Shown piece after piece: positions 46,546 to 58,600 of a DNA stretch of 64,000 nt; the stretch's first letter is position 1; each line of letters begins with the position of its first letter. Where the stretch lies: positions 1 to 64,000 of the IMG/VR virus record IMGVR_UViG_3300009684_001510; one strand, given 5' to 3'. The DNA is from a virus. The notes under the pieces were generated by a model. That model searched no databases, was not told the DNA's origin, and saw only the letters and a program-made list of their open reading frames with translations. A program made the translations under genes and the position numbers.

Positions 46546-46821
46546 ATGTTTACACCGGAATTCTATATTGATTTATTTCAATCATCCAAGCGTCAGTTTA
46601 CTAATCAAGTTTACAAAGACGACACACTCAACAAGGCCTGCAATGCATTTATTGACGCTCAAACAGCGTTTGCTAAAATGATGGCTAAGAATTACATTGA
46701 CCTGTCTACATATTCTGCAGACGCAATGAGCAAAGTATTTTTCCCTCAACAGGAAGAAACAGTCAAGGCCAAGACTGTTAAAAAATCAGCCAACACAGAC
46801 ATTAACACACAAGGAGAATAA
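46546..46821 (+). CDS. Phasin-like small protein
   Basis: 91 residues. NKACNAFIDAQTAFAKMMAKNYIDLSTYSADAMSKVFFP resembles the amphipathic helices of phasins, which coat polyhydroxyalkanoate granules and can act as chaperones. The family is also seen as short phage proteins of unknown role. AAGGAG ribosome site. Confidence 0.5.
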   Translation: MFTPEFYIDLFQSSKRQFTNQVYKDDTLNKACNAFIDAQTAFAKMMAKNYIDLSTYSADAMSKVFFPQQEETVKAKTVKKSANTDINTQGE

Positions 46822-46822
46822 T

Positions 46823-47092
46823 ATGTCAAATTTTGAAACCCCTAAGCTACCAGAAGTTAAATTTAACAAGAACGGATACGAAATCCGTACCGACATCTTG
46901 GGCATGGCCAAAAGCCTAGTGCAAGAGGATTTCCATGCCAAATTCCAAGGCTGGGAAATGACTGCCAATCGTGACGAGAAGACAGGACAAATTGTCAGTA
47001 CAGTTCAAATGCCACAGTTTCCAGGACTTGACAAGGTTCTAGAAACAGCAGAAAAAATGTACTCATTTGTTAACTCTGGTACAAAGAAATAA
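46823..47092 (+). CDS. Conserved small phage protein, 89 aa
   Basis: 89 residues. VKFNKNGYEIRTDILGMAKSLVQEDFHAKFQGWEMTANRDEKTGQIV, then a C-terminal GLDKVLETAEKMYSFV. I recall homologues in T4-like aquatic phages; function unknown. It starts one base after the phasin-like stop, with an identical ribosome-site context. Confidence 0.65.
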   Translation: MSNFETPKLPEVKFNKNGYEIRTDILGMAKSLVQEDFHAKFQGWEMTANRDEKTGQIVSTVQMPQFPGLDKVLETAEKMYSFVNSGTKK

Positions 47093-47105
47093 TATAATAA
47101 AAGTT

Positions 47106-47142
47106 AGAGCGTAGCTCAATAGGACCTCCGGGTCCTATTTTT
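47106..47142 (+). terminator. Rho-independent terminator preceded by a tRNA 5'-half-like sequence
   Basis: An 8-bp stem (ATAGGACC / GGTCCTAT, 4-nt loop, 47119-47138) plus TTTT ends the rightward block. The bases just before it, GAGCGTAGCTCAATAGG (47107-47123), read like the acceptor and D-arm of a tRNA, but no anticodon arm follows. Confidence 0.8.
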
Positions 47143-47151
47143 ACGAATGTA

Positions 47152-47862
47152 TTATCTAAATAAATGCATTTTAGAATTATGTACAGCGACATAGTTTGGA
47201 CCACCAAAATTTTCATCAGTTAACTTGTAATTCTTAAACTCAAGGCCGTTTTTATTAAGTAATCCCAAATGAAAGCCCAATGGTGATAATTTATTGTATG
47301 CATCAAGCAACAACCATCTACTTAATACATTGGCAAAACCATACTCAAATTGTATAATACCTATTTTATTATTTTCTAATGTCTTGGTAAATCCTTCAAT
47401 TACCATACCCTCTGCACCTTCAACATCAATTTTTAGAAAATCAATAAAATCTATTTTTCTACTTTCCACATATTCATCACCTGTTGCCACAAAACAATTC
47501 CTAACCTCAACTGGCCCAATATTCAATCCGCTATACAGTGAACTAACAGCATCAAACTTTGTACTGTACTGGATCTCCATCATTCCATGCATATCCGATA
47601 ATCCAAATCCGTTGGGAATTATTTTAGGATCACTGGGTACATTGGCTAGAAATTTTCTATAGACATCTGGTACAATTTCAAAAGTATGTATATCTGCGTA
47701 TGGTTGGCACGACCTAGCCATTAAACACCATTCTCCTATATTACTTCCAGCATCAAAAATTGTGAATAATTTATTTCTTAAATGCGATAATATCCAATCC
47801 TCGCCGTGTCGAGCAAATTCTGCTCGAGCATGTTCTTTATCATATACAGGGTAATTTGTCAT
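47152..47862 (-). CDS. FkbM-family methyltransferase
   Basis: 236 residues. TIFDAGSNIGEWCLMAR near 35 (SAM motif I), HTFEIVPDVYRKFL, and DFLKIDVEGAEGMVIEGF near 139 (K-x-D-x-E-G). Together with the domain of the next large gene and the one at 21264, the window holds three FkbM modules. It starts 4 bp inside the preceding glycosyltransferase gene. Probably O-methylates a glycan. Confidence 0.88.
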   Translation of the reverse strand: MTNYPVYDKEHARAEFARHGEDWILSHLRNKLFTIFDAGSNIGEWCLMARSCQPYADIHTFEIVPDVYRKFLANVPSDPKIIPNGFGLSDMHGMMEIQYSTKFDAVSSLYSGLNIGPVEVRNCFVATGDEYVESRKIDFIDFLKIDVEGAEGMVIEGFTKTLENNKIGIIQFEYGFANVLSRWLLLDAYNKLSPLGFHLGLLNKNGLEFKNYKLTDENFGGPNYVAVHNSKMHLFR

Positions 47863-48548
47863 ATTTTATTTTTAAAGTTGTTTAACATGGCAACATATAA
47901 TCTACATTCTCTTTCGAGATATATAAATTCTCGATTTGGTATTGTGTTTGCTGTTACATTATTAGGTGTTGAAAATTTAAGATTTTTAATATAGTAATTT
48001 TGATTAAATTTGGCCAGCATGGTGTCCCATAACCAACTATCACCATGATAGATATCTAACCCTGCAGGAATATTGATCCAATCTTGCTTGTTAATAAACA
48101 TTAAACAGCCGATATCAAATATGTTAGTTGATCCGTTGTAGTGAACTATATCAACAGGTTCCGAAGATCCATTAGATAATTGTGAATGAGATTGTGAAAA
48201 TACTACAAATTTTCCTGTATCCAATTTATTCTTTAAAAAATCAAATATTGATAGATCAAAATCAATATCATCATTCATGACACACACATTTGAATATTCA
48301 CTCACGCCTGCTCCAAAATTCCAAGCAGGATTTACAAATATATTTAATTTAAAATTATGTAATTTAATTTTTGGATGATGTAATACATCAGCATTGGGTG
48401 TGGAATTCATATCATTATTAATAATAATAATTTCTCCCACTAATTCATGCTGTACTAACTTATATAGTAAATTAATAAATGGTGCATATTTCCACATAGT
48501 GGGTACTACTATTGAAAATTTATTTTCGTACAAAGTGATAATCTCCAT
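47859..48548 (-). CDS. Glycosyltransferase, GT2-like
   Basis: 229 residues from the ATG at 48548, lying 29 bp inside the end of the large multi-glycosyltransferase gene. FSIVVPTMWKYAPFINLLYKL, GEIIIINNDMNSTP, and NVCVMNDDIDFD (metal-binding acidic cluster) form a GT-A core, with HGDSWLWD later. It matches the third domain of the big upstream protein (VIVPTMWR, EIIIINNDN, LCIVNDDVVFD), so the two arose by duplication. Confidence 0.78.
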   Translation of the reverse strand: MEIITLYENKFSIVVPTMWKYAPFINLLYKLVQHELVGEIIIINNDMNSTPNADVLHHPKIKLHNFKLNIFVNPAWNFGAGVSEYSNVCVMNDDIDFDLSIFDFLKNKLDTGKFVVFSQSHSQLSNGSSEPVDIVHYNGSTNIFDIGCLMFINKQDWINIPAGLDIYHGDSWLWDTMLAKFNQNYYIKNLKFSTPNNVTANTIPNREFIYLERECRLYVAMLNNFKNKI

Positions 48549-51500
48549 CTGGTCCTTTATCGCAGAACATGCCTGTACACTCAAATCCCAGTCTACTCAT
48601 GTATGCTATTACTTCATTATGTAAAGGAGCACCTTTATTATATTCTATCATCTGTAATCCTAAAATTACATGGTTAACAGTTTTTAAAGTTTCTGTGGCA
48701 CCTTTGAGAATATCCAATTCAGAGCCCTGCACATCCATCTTAATTAAATCAGGTAGTGGTAATTGTCCAGCAAGAACTGCACTATCTAATGTGATTGATT
48801 TAAGTTTACGCTTGTGAGATTCAGTGTATAAAATTTTAGCTGCTGGATTTATATCAGAATTTTCTACATAATAACTATTGCCACCTGGATCAAAATCATT
48901 TTGATAAAATTCAATTTCTCTACCATCAGTGTCACTGAGCAAACCTATGTTATATTTCATACCCGCTTCTTGATATAAAATTTCTGCAGAATCCATGGCA
49001 TCAAATGCAACAACCTCAGCATTGACCCAAACTTTCTTTGCAGCTTTGGTCCAATGTAATACACATGCACCTATATCATACACAACAATAGGGTTATAAT
49101 TATATTGATCTCTAATTTTTACAAGATAGTCAGTATGTGAAGTGGGCAATGTTCCACTGTTTCCTATAAATCGCAATCTGTCTGCTACGCTATTAAACGT
49201 GGCAGAAGCTGGATCTAATAGTGCAGGTATACTATTATCAATTTGATAAGTGAAACTACCAATATGTCTGCATTGTATAGTAGTATCTACCCAGATATGG
49301 AATCCATTGTTTCTTGCCTTAGTACAGAAATCATTATCTTCAGAGATAGTGTGTGCATGATTTATGGCAGAGTGGTATTTAAATTGTGGATATCCAACTG
49401 TTCTAAACACTTCTGCCTTGACTAATACACATCCAAAACCGCAGCCTGCAATTTCAACTAGACCCCGTCCTTTGATCTTTTCATAAGGAATGTTTGATAC
49501 GCCACCTCTATTATTATGCTCATATAATTCTAAAACATGTATGCCAGGTCGACGTTGTATGTACATACCTGATACCACATCCTTATCATGTGCCAATAAT
49601 TTTTTAAGAATATCTCTGTCAAATGCAATGTCACTGTCAATGGATAACAAATAATCATACCCATTAACTACCCAATCAGCAATCAGGTTACGTACCTGAT
49701 CAATGTTGTAACCGTAGTAATATTGAAAGTCAACTATATATCCATCGGGTACTTCTAGATCATATATAGATTTAAACGTGTCTGCTTCAATGTTTCTAGC
49801 AGTGGGTATACCGATTAAAATTCGTTTCTTTACTTGTACAGGTAATGGCGCAATGATAGGAACAGGCAATTCGTTGATTATCTCTTGCATGTCTACTCTA
49901 ACCTGTTCGTAGACATGAGTTTCTCTTTCTAACACCCCACCGGTGATAGAAATATCCGAAGTAGTTGCTGCAAATTGACTATAGAACTCCATGTTTGTAA
50001 TAATATAGTTTGTCTTGCCTCTCCTTAGCTGTAGATCAAATATAAAATTATCACCATAATAAATATCCAAACCATGGGGTATTGGGATCCAGCTCTTTTT
50101 ATCGATGAACATTAAACAGCCAAAACCATAAGTATGTTCACCTGTCCATGGAACAATATCGATGATTTTTGTAGTAATAGGTGGCTGGTTAAAGTCGGGC
50201 TCGCCTGGACATAACCCAAACACACCATTATCTTCATTTAACATGTTTTGTAGTTTTTCAAATACATCAGTATCAAACACCACATCATCGTTGACAATAC
50301 ATAGTTTGTCATTTCTACTGGTTTCAACACCAATGTTCCATGCTGGATTAACAAATATGTTTGTGCCAAAGTCTAACATTCTAATCTTAGGATGATCTAA
50401 TCCTATACTAGGTGTTTTGGTATTATCATTGTTAATGATGATAATTTCATTTACAGATTTATGTTCACATAGCTTACCCACAAATTCTATAAATTGATCT
50501 GCTACTCTCCACATTGTGGGAACAATTACAGAATACTTGGTAGTTTTAGTTTTGTTAATAATATCTCGGGCTGTGCGTGTTTGTTCATCACTGTTAACTT
50601 TATAATCGTTCAATGGATTTATATCGTTGTAATTATAAACAATGTCCTGCAAACATTTAATTTTATTGGGATTAGCTGCTTCGATCAATGCATAGAACAC
50701 ACTACCGTCGCCTCCTGCTTTGTACCATTCCCCTTGACTGTCTTGAAACATATTGTTATCAATACTATTAATTAGATGTTTCCTAAAGGTACGAAAATGC
50801 GTATAAGGTAAAATCCAGTTAAAGTGATGGTTACGATAATTTCCGGACTGCTTAATCTTTTCAGGATATGGTTGACTAATCAACGGAATGTTATCAACCA
50901 TACTCCAGCAACTACCATAAGTAAATTCAGTGTCAGCATCGTATACAGTATTGTAATAGGATAATACAGTATTGTCGTTAATTAAACTATCATCACCATC
51001 GAGCAACATTACAATCGCACCATCATTTAATGTACGTATGGTGTCAATTTGATTTTTAACAGCACCTTGATTAGTTGTATTTTTAATTAATATAAATTTA
51101 TCTTGTATCTCAATGGGTAACTTGCTGATTACATATTCTACAACTTCAATGGAATTATCAGTTGAGCAATCGTCAATCAGTATATGACGGTAATTATTGT
51201 AATCCTGTGTGGCCACACTGAGGATACATTTTTCAATGTAATGAGCACAATTATAAAATGGGCTAAGAATTACAAATTCTTGTTCAACATTGGATTTATA
51301 AGTTTCAAGTTCAATCTCATTATGGAATCTACGTTTCCATATTTTATTGACTTTGTGATTAATTTTACTAGCTTCTCTATATTCATCAGCAGGGAGATAA
51401 TTGCCTGTCTTTTTAAAGAAATGCTGTTTCCACTGCAATGCCACACTGTCCCATCCTGCTATATCTTTGATGATGTTGCAATAGTATTGTTTTTGTTGAT

Positions 51501-52605
51501 GTAGATATTTGTTATGATATGCTGCTAGTGTTGCATTGACAAAATGTTCAACTTGTGCCGATGAATTAATAGTGGGAAATAAACCGTTGGGTACTATGGC
51601 ATAGTCAATGAGATAACAGGCACCGTCTAATGCAATTTCTTCCAAAGCGCCAAATCTGCAAGTGATCACAGGAGTATTGTAGATTAAACTTTCTAATGTA
51701 CTAATTCCGTAAGTTTCAGGAAATGCTGCAGGATATATCATGAAATTAGATTCAGATAATATCTTTGCAATTTCGTACTGTGGTATAATGCCAGTAAATT
51801 CTATACCCTTGGCCTGATTATTGACATCATCTGCTAGCTGTCGCCATTTTGTTTCTTGTTCATCAGGTGCATCACCGGAGCTAAATCTATAATAGCCTCC
51901 AATGATTTTTAATTTTGCCTGTGGCAATTGATGTTTAATCCTTGGCCAAATTTGTTCCACCAAGGGGACCATGCCCTTGCTAACAGAAGCATTATATACA
52001 AATAAATTTGGGTCTTTAGCTTGTATATCAACTTCGAGATTATAATTCCTAGCACCGTTTCTAGTAATGAATAACTTGCGTTTTAATACTTCAAAGTTTC
52101 TTTTCTTACCATGGTCGCAATTGGCCACATAGGTTGAATGAAAGTCACTGAGTGTAAAAATGTCAGTGATACGATTTGCATTGGCCAAATCTTCAATCAA
52201 TAAGTCTCCGAGGCAAAATGTATCATGCATCCATAACACACGCATCTTGGCTTTGCTTAGAATACGATCATATAGATTCATATCCTTAAATGGCCAAGCT
52301 CTTGCATCACCTAATTTCTGATAGTCATTTGGATCTGTAAATGGTATTACAGTCCTAGAACTAATAATTATATCAAAAATATGATCTTGTGCAAGATCAG
52401 TTAATGGACGATATGTTACGTCATCATATATGCCTGCTTTTGCGTGATCAATATTACAGTTATTGAACACGGTAACATTAAAATCTAATTCGGCTAATTC
52501 TCGAGCCATTAAAGTAACAGCACTTTCGCTGCCACCTAATCCTTGTTTATCCACAGTAGTACCATCGAATGGTATACCAATAATGTCTATTATAGCAATT
52601 TTCAT
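48520..52605 (-). CDS. Five-module glycan-assembly protein: GT4 + GT2 + GT2-like + GT-A + FkbM
   Basis: 1361 residues. Modules in order: GT4-type GT-B (1-~410, with GLGGSESAVTLMARELAE and later EIALDGACYL), GT2 (~435-700; VILSPFYNCAHYIEKCI, ILIDDCSTDN, MLLDGDDS), GT2-like (~705-950; VIVPTMWRVAD, LCIVNDDVVFD), a further GT-A-like module (~960-1140; ILIGIPTARNIEAD, LLSIDSDIAFD) and a C-terminal FkbM methyltransferase (~1160-1361; VVYDIGACVLHWT, DLIKMDVQGSELDILKG). Cytoplasmic, no anchor. It could build and methylate a whole oligosaccharide in one chain. Strong leaderless-type promoter in front. Confidence 0.85.
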   Translation of the reverse strand: MKIAIIDIIGIPFDGTTVDKQGLGGSESAVTLMARELAELDFNVTVFNNCNIDHAKAGIYDDVTYRPLTDLAQDHIFDIIISSRTVIPFTDPNDYQKLGDARAWPFKDMNLYDRILSKAKMRVLWMHDTFCLGDLLIEDLANANRITDIFTLSDFHSTYVANCDHGKKRNFEVLKRKLFITRNGARNYNLEVDIQAKDPNLFVYNASVSKGMVPLVEQIWPRIKHQLPQAKLKIIGGYYRFSSGDAPDEQETKWRQLADDVNNQAKGIEFTGIIPQYEIAKILSESNFMIYPAAFPETYGISTLESLIYNTPVITCRFGALEEIALDGACYLIDYAIVPNGLFPTINSSAQVEHFVNATLAAYHNKYLHQQKQYYCNIIKDIAGWDSVALQWKQHFFKKTGNYLPADEYREASKINHKVNKIWKRRFHNEIELETYKSNVEQEFVILSPFYNCAHYIEKCILSVATQDYNNYRHILIDDCSTDNSIEVVEYVISKLPIEIQDKFILIKNTTNQGAVKNQIDTIRTLNDGAIVMLLDGDDSLINDNTVLSYYNTVYDADTEFTYGSCWSMVDNIPLISQPYPEKIKQSGNYRNHHFNWILPYTHFRTFRKHLINSIDNNMFQDSQGEWYKAGGDGSVFYALIEAANPNKIKCLQDIVYNYNDINPLNDYKVNSDEQTRTARDIINKTKTTKYSVIVPTMWRVADQFIEFVGKLCEHKSVNEIIIINNDNTKTPSIGLDHPKIRMLDFGTNIFVNPAWNIGVETSRNDKLCIVNDDVVFDTDVFEKLQNMLNEDNGVFGLCPGEPDFNQPPITTKIIDIVPWTGEHTYGFGCLMFIDKKSWIPIPHGLDIYYGDNFIFDLQLRRGKTNYIITNMEFYSQFAATTSDISITGGVLERETHVYEQVRVDMQEIINELPVPIIAPLPVQVKKRILIGIPTARNIEADTFKSIYDLEVPDGYIVDFQYYYGYNIDQVRNLIADWVVNGYDYLLSIDSDIAFDRDILKKLLAHDKDVVSGMYIQRRPGIHVLELYEHNNRGGVSNIPYEKIKGRGLVEIAGCGFGCVLVKAEVFRTVGYPQFKYHSAINHAHTISEDNDFCTKARNNGFHIWVDTTIQCRHIGSFTYQIDNSIPALLDPASATFNSVADRLRFIGNSGTLPTSHTDYLVKIRDQYNYNPIVVYDIGACVLHWTKAAKKVWVNAEVVAFDAMDSAEILYQEAGMKYNIGLLSDTDGREIEFYQNDFDPGGNSYYVENSDINPAAKILYTESHKRKLKSITLDSAVLAGQLPLPDLIKMDVQGSELDILKGATETLKTVNHVILGLQMIEYNKGAPLHNEVIAYMSRLGFECTGMFCDKGPDGDYHFVRK

Positions 52606-52612
52606 ACTATTA

Positions 52613-52640
52613 ATTATACACTACAGGTACTGTGTGTCAA
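52613..52640 (-). promoter_or_regulatory. Consensus sigma-70 promoter, leaderless arrangement
   Basis: TTGACA (52635-52640), 16-nt spacer, TATAAT (52613-52618); seven bases separate the -10 box from the ATG of the multi-glycosyltransferase gene. Confidence 0.82.
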
Positions 52641-52656
52641 TAATATTGAGTATGGT

Positions 52657-55600
52657 TTATCTTAACCGTGGATAAGTCAGTGGTGGCGGAAGTAAAGGGT
52701 CTGTATATCGAGCAATTTGTGTAATTCTTAAATCATCAATATATCCCTTAAATGATAATGAATTATAGGATATTCCAATGTACTTAAATGGTATTGTGTA
52801 ATTTGTTGTATTTGTTGTAGAACTAGTAATTGCAGAATTTATATACATAGTTAATATAGATCCAGATCTAACAACTGCTACATGATTCCATATATTAACA
52901 ATCACAGTTCCTGTGGTAACAAATGTGGTATTATCTTTCCAACCAATTTGACTGCCCACAGCATCGTTCACTCCTGTATATCCTAAATATGCAGATCCCG
53001 GAACACTGGTACTAGTAGTCCTAGAATCTAATAATGCCGGTGCGGTAGTTGAGGTACTGTACAAACTAAGTGGGTACATCCACATTTCTATTGTAAAATC
53101 CCCAGAGCCCAGTGCTGTTAAATTTGTTGCAGTGGTTGTTGAAGTCGAACCTATACCCAATCCATCACCGTCACCATCAAAGTATATACTAGTGGCATTA
53201 TATTTAACAATTGAATTTGAAACTGATATATCACCTATGGAATATATATTATTTTGTGTAGTGGCATCAAATATTTTACTTTCAGTGGCATTAATTAATA
53301 AACTAGTGTTAGCAAATTTAAATTCAATAGCTCCGCTGGAATTAAACACATAAACTTTATAGCTGTTTGTGGTATAAACTCCAGTTGTACCTGTGGTCAA
53401 CGGTGCAGTAGTAAGCGTATCTGTATGCCATATAATTACTTTACCTGATCCTCCGGTGCCGCCGGTGCCGCCGCCGCCGTAGTAATCGCCGCCGCTGCCG
53501 GCTCCCCCGTTGCCAGTGTTTGTGCCGGCTGCAGGTGGACTTAAGGAGTTGGATGGTGTGCCACCTGCAGAAAATGTTGCCGAATATGTTGAACTACTAG
53601 CAACACTAACATACAGTCCGGAACCACCAACACCGTAAGCTCCTGCACTAGATGCACCACCTGCAGAACCAGCGCCACCACCACCGCCACCGAAATAGCT
53701 GCTGCGGCCCTGGCCGGCAACGCTGTAGCTGTAACCGCCACTATTCCCTCCACTATTTCCATATCCAATTCCAGAACCATTTAGTCCCAGTGTATTTTGT
53801 GTAGATGTACCAGCCTGGGTTGCCGCCGTTTGATAACTATAGGCATTACCACCACTACCAGAACCACCAGCGAGACCTACGGTACCGGCTGCATCCGACC
53901 CACCACCACCACCACCTTTAGCTAGAATATTTGGAGGAATATTAAGTCCAACCAGTTGACTATCTTGGCCATTGGTCCGGGAACCACCGCCTGCACCCAC
54001 AGTGATAGTTATTACACCCATGATATCAGTGGCAGTAAAGCTACCAACTGTTAGGCCGCCTGCGCCGCCGCCTGCGCCATATTCTGTGCCATAGGCCGCA
54101 CTGGGAGTGTATTGGCCAGTCCCACCACCACCGCCACCTGCTACTACTACATAATTAATTGTAAAACTTGATGATTGAGATCTAGTGTCAGGTGTTAATG
54201 GTGTAACTGGTAATGTATATGTTGTAACACCTCCAGCAGTTGTTATCCGTTCTGAAATAGCGCCTCGTAATATACGTAGATTCGATAGATACCCCTTGTA
54301 ATATCCAAGATTTAGATATGTCGATCTACCTATACTAAAATTATTAGTAATCAATTTAAAATTAGGAGATACAGCAGTATACAAACTGCTTAGAACAGTT
54401 GTAATTGTAATAGATGTAACAGTAGTACCGGCAGATGTGCCATTGATATACAAAGTTACAGTTGTATTATTTCTAACTAATGCTATATGATTCCATGCTC
54501 TAAATTTAACTTTTAAATTTTCTGCATCGGTACTTGTAAATGTAGTGGCAGTTCCTAGACTAACTGTACATCGCCCCGAAGTCTGCAATGCCAAAGACAT
54601 CCCATCGTTGGTAGACGTAGTAGCTGTACCAAATGTCATAGCACCGGATATGTTATATCGACTATCGATAAAATACACAGTGGTGCTAATTGGTTCTGGA
54701 TAAGACCAAAATTCTATACTAAAACTGTTATTTTGAAAATTAACAGCATTAGGATTCACTGTTAAAAAGTCTGTGCTACCATCAAAGTAAACACTACCAC
54801 CGGTCAACAGTGTGTTATATGGCCCGGGATTTATAAAGGGAGAGAATCTACGTATTGCAGGAGTACCATTTTGACTAACTGTAAAATTATAATTGCTTTT
54901 GTCAATAAGTGATCCACTTGCAGAAACCAACAAGTTAGTATTATTAACTAACGGAAACGGTGATCTAGGTAATGCAATTATACTTGATCCATTTAAAAAA
55001 CGAAAATTTGACATGTAACCCTGGAAATAGTTGGTACCGTCATAGCCAATATATATAGATTGAGTATTATTATACACTGTTCCAGTGCTGGACGCGGTTA
55101 CTAAATTACCGCCATTTAACATGCTGGTATAGGTTGATCCGGACCTAGATAGAGATATGTGATTCCAAGTGTTCAAATTAATCAGAGTGTTAGATATTGG
55201 TAGATAATCTGTTCCGAACGTAATAGTTCCACTACCGGTGAATATATATATTCTAAATCCGCCTGTCACAGTGTATGTTACTGGGCCAATTGTTGTTGCT
55301 GGTGCATAGGTATCAGAATAACGAAGAATGACTACTCCCGACCCGCCTCTACTACCCGCAGTCCCTGACTCACCGCCACCACCGCCACCACCTCCTCCAG
55401 TATTTGCGGTGGCGTTTGAGGCAGCCCTGTAATTGTAAGCTGCGCCATAGCCACCGCCATAACTAAGGCCGAAGCCGGTGTAACTGCTGTTGCCGCCGCC
55501 ACCACCTCCTCCTCGGCCAACAGATGTCCCTGTAATAGTCGAATATAATCCTATGCCACCTTCTCCTCCTCCTCCGACCCCGCCAGCACCACCGCCTCCG

Positions 55601-58600
55601 TTGTTATAATAGCTAAAACTGCCGCTAAGACTGCCACCGGCAAATCCTTGCCCAGTTGTGCCAGCACCACCAGTACCGCTACCGGAGTTGCCTTGAGCAC
55701 CGCCACCACCACCAGACCCTCCAGCAAGGCCATTACCAACATTATCATAATAACTACTACCACCACCACCACCACCGTTTGCAACCACGCTTACATTTGG
55801 GCCTGTTATAGAAGAATAGTTGCCAGATTGTCCTGTTCCAAAGAACGGCGTTCCTCCACCATCTCCCACCGTTACGGTATAAAGGGTAAGAGTTTGTACC
55901 GTAAGCGTATTCTCGGCAGATGCTCCGCCTCCAGATGTTTCGACAGATGTTCTATATCCACCAGCACCTCCTCCAGCGCCGCCAAGACCACCACCACCAC
56001 CTCCTCCACCACCACCACCAATGACTAGAAAATCAACACTCTGTGGCGGGCGAACTTCAGCAATTGAAGTAGTTACTGTATTTTGAGCACTTATTTTTAA
56101 GTTAAAAGGACTGAGTTCACTAGTGATTGATTTTGTAATAATCGTAGAAGTGGATGCACGAGTTGAATAAAACCAACCCTCTACTGTAAAATCTGAACTA
56201 ATATTGAATACACTGCTGTGTTGAATGCTTAGGTAGTCAGTGGTGCCATTAAAATATGTACTCCAATTTGTTGAGTATGGATTAAATGATCCTTGTGCCA
56301 ACATATTCCCATACCCTTGAACAGGATATGATAATATACTTGAATCTTTTAAATATCTATTACCCCATTGTGGACCAAATGTAATTGTTCCGCTGCCATT
56401 AAGAAATGCATATATTATATAATCATTTTGATATGATATATTATATGCACTTTTATTTCCAACTGCTGCTATTGGCAATGATGCTAAATGCCAGAAGAAT
56501 GCAAGACCACCACCGCCGGAATATCCAGCACTTCCACTTCCACCTCCACCATTTCCGCCTATTGGGCCGGCACCGTTAATACCACCATTACTATCGCCAC
56601 CACCAGTGGCAAAAGTATTTGAAAAAGTTGAAGAGCTAGCTATATTAACATATTTTCCAGCAACAACAACTGAACCGTCTGGTGAGTTAGAAAGATAGAC
56701 TGTATTCCCACTACCTGTAATATTAACTTTTTTAATATTAGTAGGACGGGTACCTAATCGATCATCATTGCCTACTTGAAATAATCCGCCATCATCATGT
56801 CCCCAGTCTGCAAACCATAGATATCCTGATGAATCAATGGATCCAAATATATCCATGTCGCTTTGCGTTGAGTACCCAGCAGTAAAACTACTTTTTCCAA
56901 TAATTGAACTTGGACCGTAACCTGTGTTTTCTTTCCAACCCGATGTTCCACCATAGTAAAAGTTCCCGTTACTATGGAAAGAAGAATAACCATCAATTGA
57001 AAATAATTGTGTTCCCACTGAATCTTCTTCTGTAGTATTTCCATATGTTTGACCAAATGACACACTGATTGGAAAAGCAACAGAAGTTAATACGCCTGTG
57101 GATAAATTTACTGTAAACAATCTTGCGGAGTTGGTATTCCAACGTCCAATCATAAATTGATTAACACCGTCCGACATTGTCCATAAACTGTTGCGGGGCG
57201 ACGCAGTTCCTATTGCAGCCTGTTCACTTGCTGAAAATGTTCCAGTAGTAAAAGAATTTACTTTATATTTTTGTGTAGACAAGTTAATCCACACAGTACT
57301 ACTTGTTGCAGGGAACGTAACTATTGTTGCGCTGGCGCTGCCAGCGTTTATAAACGTAGATCCAGGATAATACGTTACACTATCAAGTGCTGAATTTGTA
57401 ATAGTAGCGGCGCTCCCTTGAAATTTGTCCCAGTTGCCGCCCCAAGTATCTGTATTATTTCTAGCAATTACACCTTTACCATCTGCATCCATGAATAAAC
57501 TATCATGGTCGTCATTACTATAGAATAATATACTAGTAGTAGCAGCAGTGTATGCTGGGGTTACGCCACCAGTAGTAAACATAGACTGCGAAATTGTAGT
57601 TCCGAGTGTGTTTTTTACATATGCTACACTAATAGTTATATTGCCACTGGCAGTTGCAAGTATATATTTTAAAAATCCTTTATTTGGTAACGCAATAAAT
57701 CCAGTAATAGGAAGTAATGCATCAATGGATGTAATTGGGCCAACTGAGGTAGCGTCATAACTGCTACCTGATATCAATGAAAACCCAGAACTAAGACCAC
57801 TAGTAGCTGCACCAGCGCCACCGCCTTGGGCAACATAGAGACCTCCGCCACCCATGAAACCTGCATGACCCCAATAATTAGGACCATTATTTAGTGATAA
57901 TGTTGTAATACCAGCAGTACCTCCGGGGCTACCACCACCACTGCCACCACTTGCTAATGGGCTATTAACATATGCTCCTGCATAGCTATAACTTTGTCCA
58001 GCACCGCCGCCAGTAGCAGTAATTGTTTGTGCAGTATCGCCGCCTAGTGGTTGTTTTCCGTTAACTGTGGATGATGTACCAGTACTTGCAAAGCGGGCAG
58101 AGTCATTAGCTGCACCAGCGCCACCTGCACCAATTGTAACAATTAATGTATTACTAAGTAAAGGATTAAACGAATTTACATAAAGACCACCAGCCCCACC
58201 GCCGCCACCGGCATATGAAACACTAGAATAAGTTCCGCCACCCCCACCACCACCACCACCGCCGATGAGCAACATATTAATTTCACCAGTTGAGTAACTT
58301 ACTGATGATTGATTACTTAATAATAAATTATTATATGCAAAATAGGGATCAAATGACTGTGGGGTACTTGCTATATATTTTGTGTATCGTATAATAACAA
58401 TACCAGAACCGCCGGGGAAACCACTAGTACCGCCGTTTCCACCACCACCAGTATTTGGGGTACCTGCTGATTCAGCACCACCACCACCGCTTGAAGCAGT
58501 GCCATCTAAACCAGAGCCACCACCTGCGTATGAAATGCCATTAAGCCAAGTTGCACCATTACCGCCTGTGACACCGCTGCCTGCAGATCCAGCACCGCCG

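Noticed and set aside
47106-47142. A complete tRNA gene
   Set aside because: Only the acceptor/D-arm-like part exists; the anticodon and T arms are replaced by a terminator stem.
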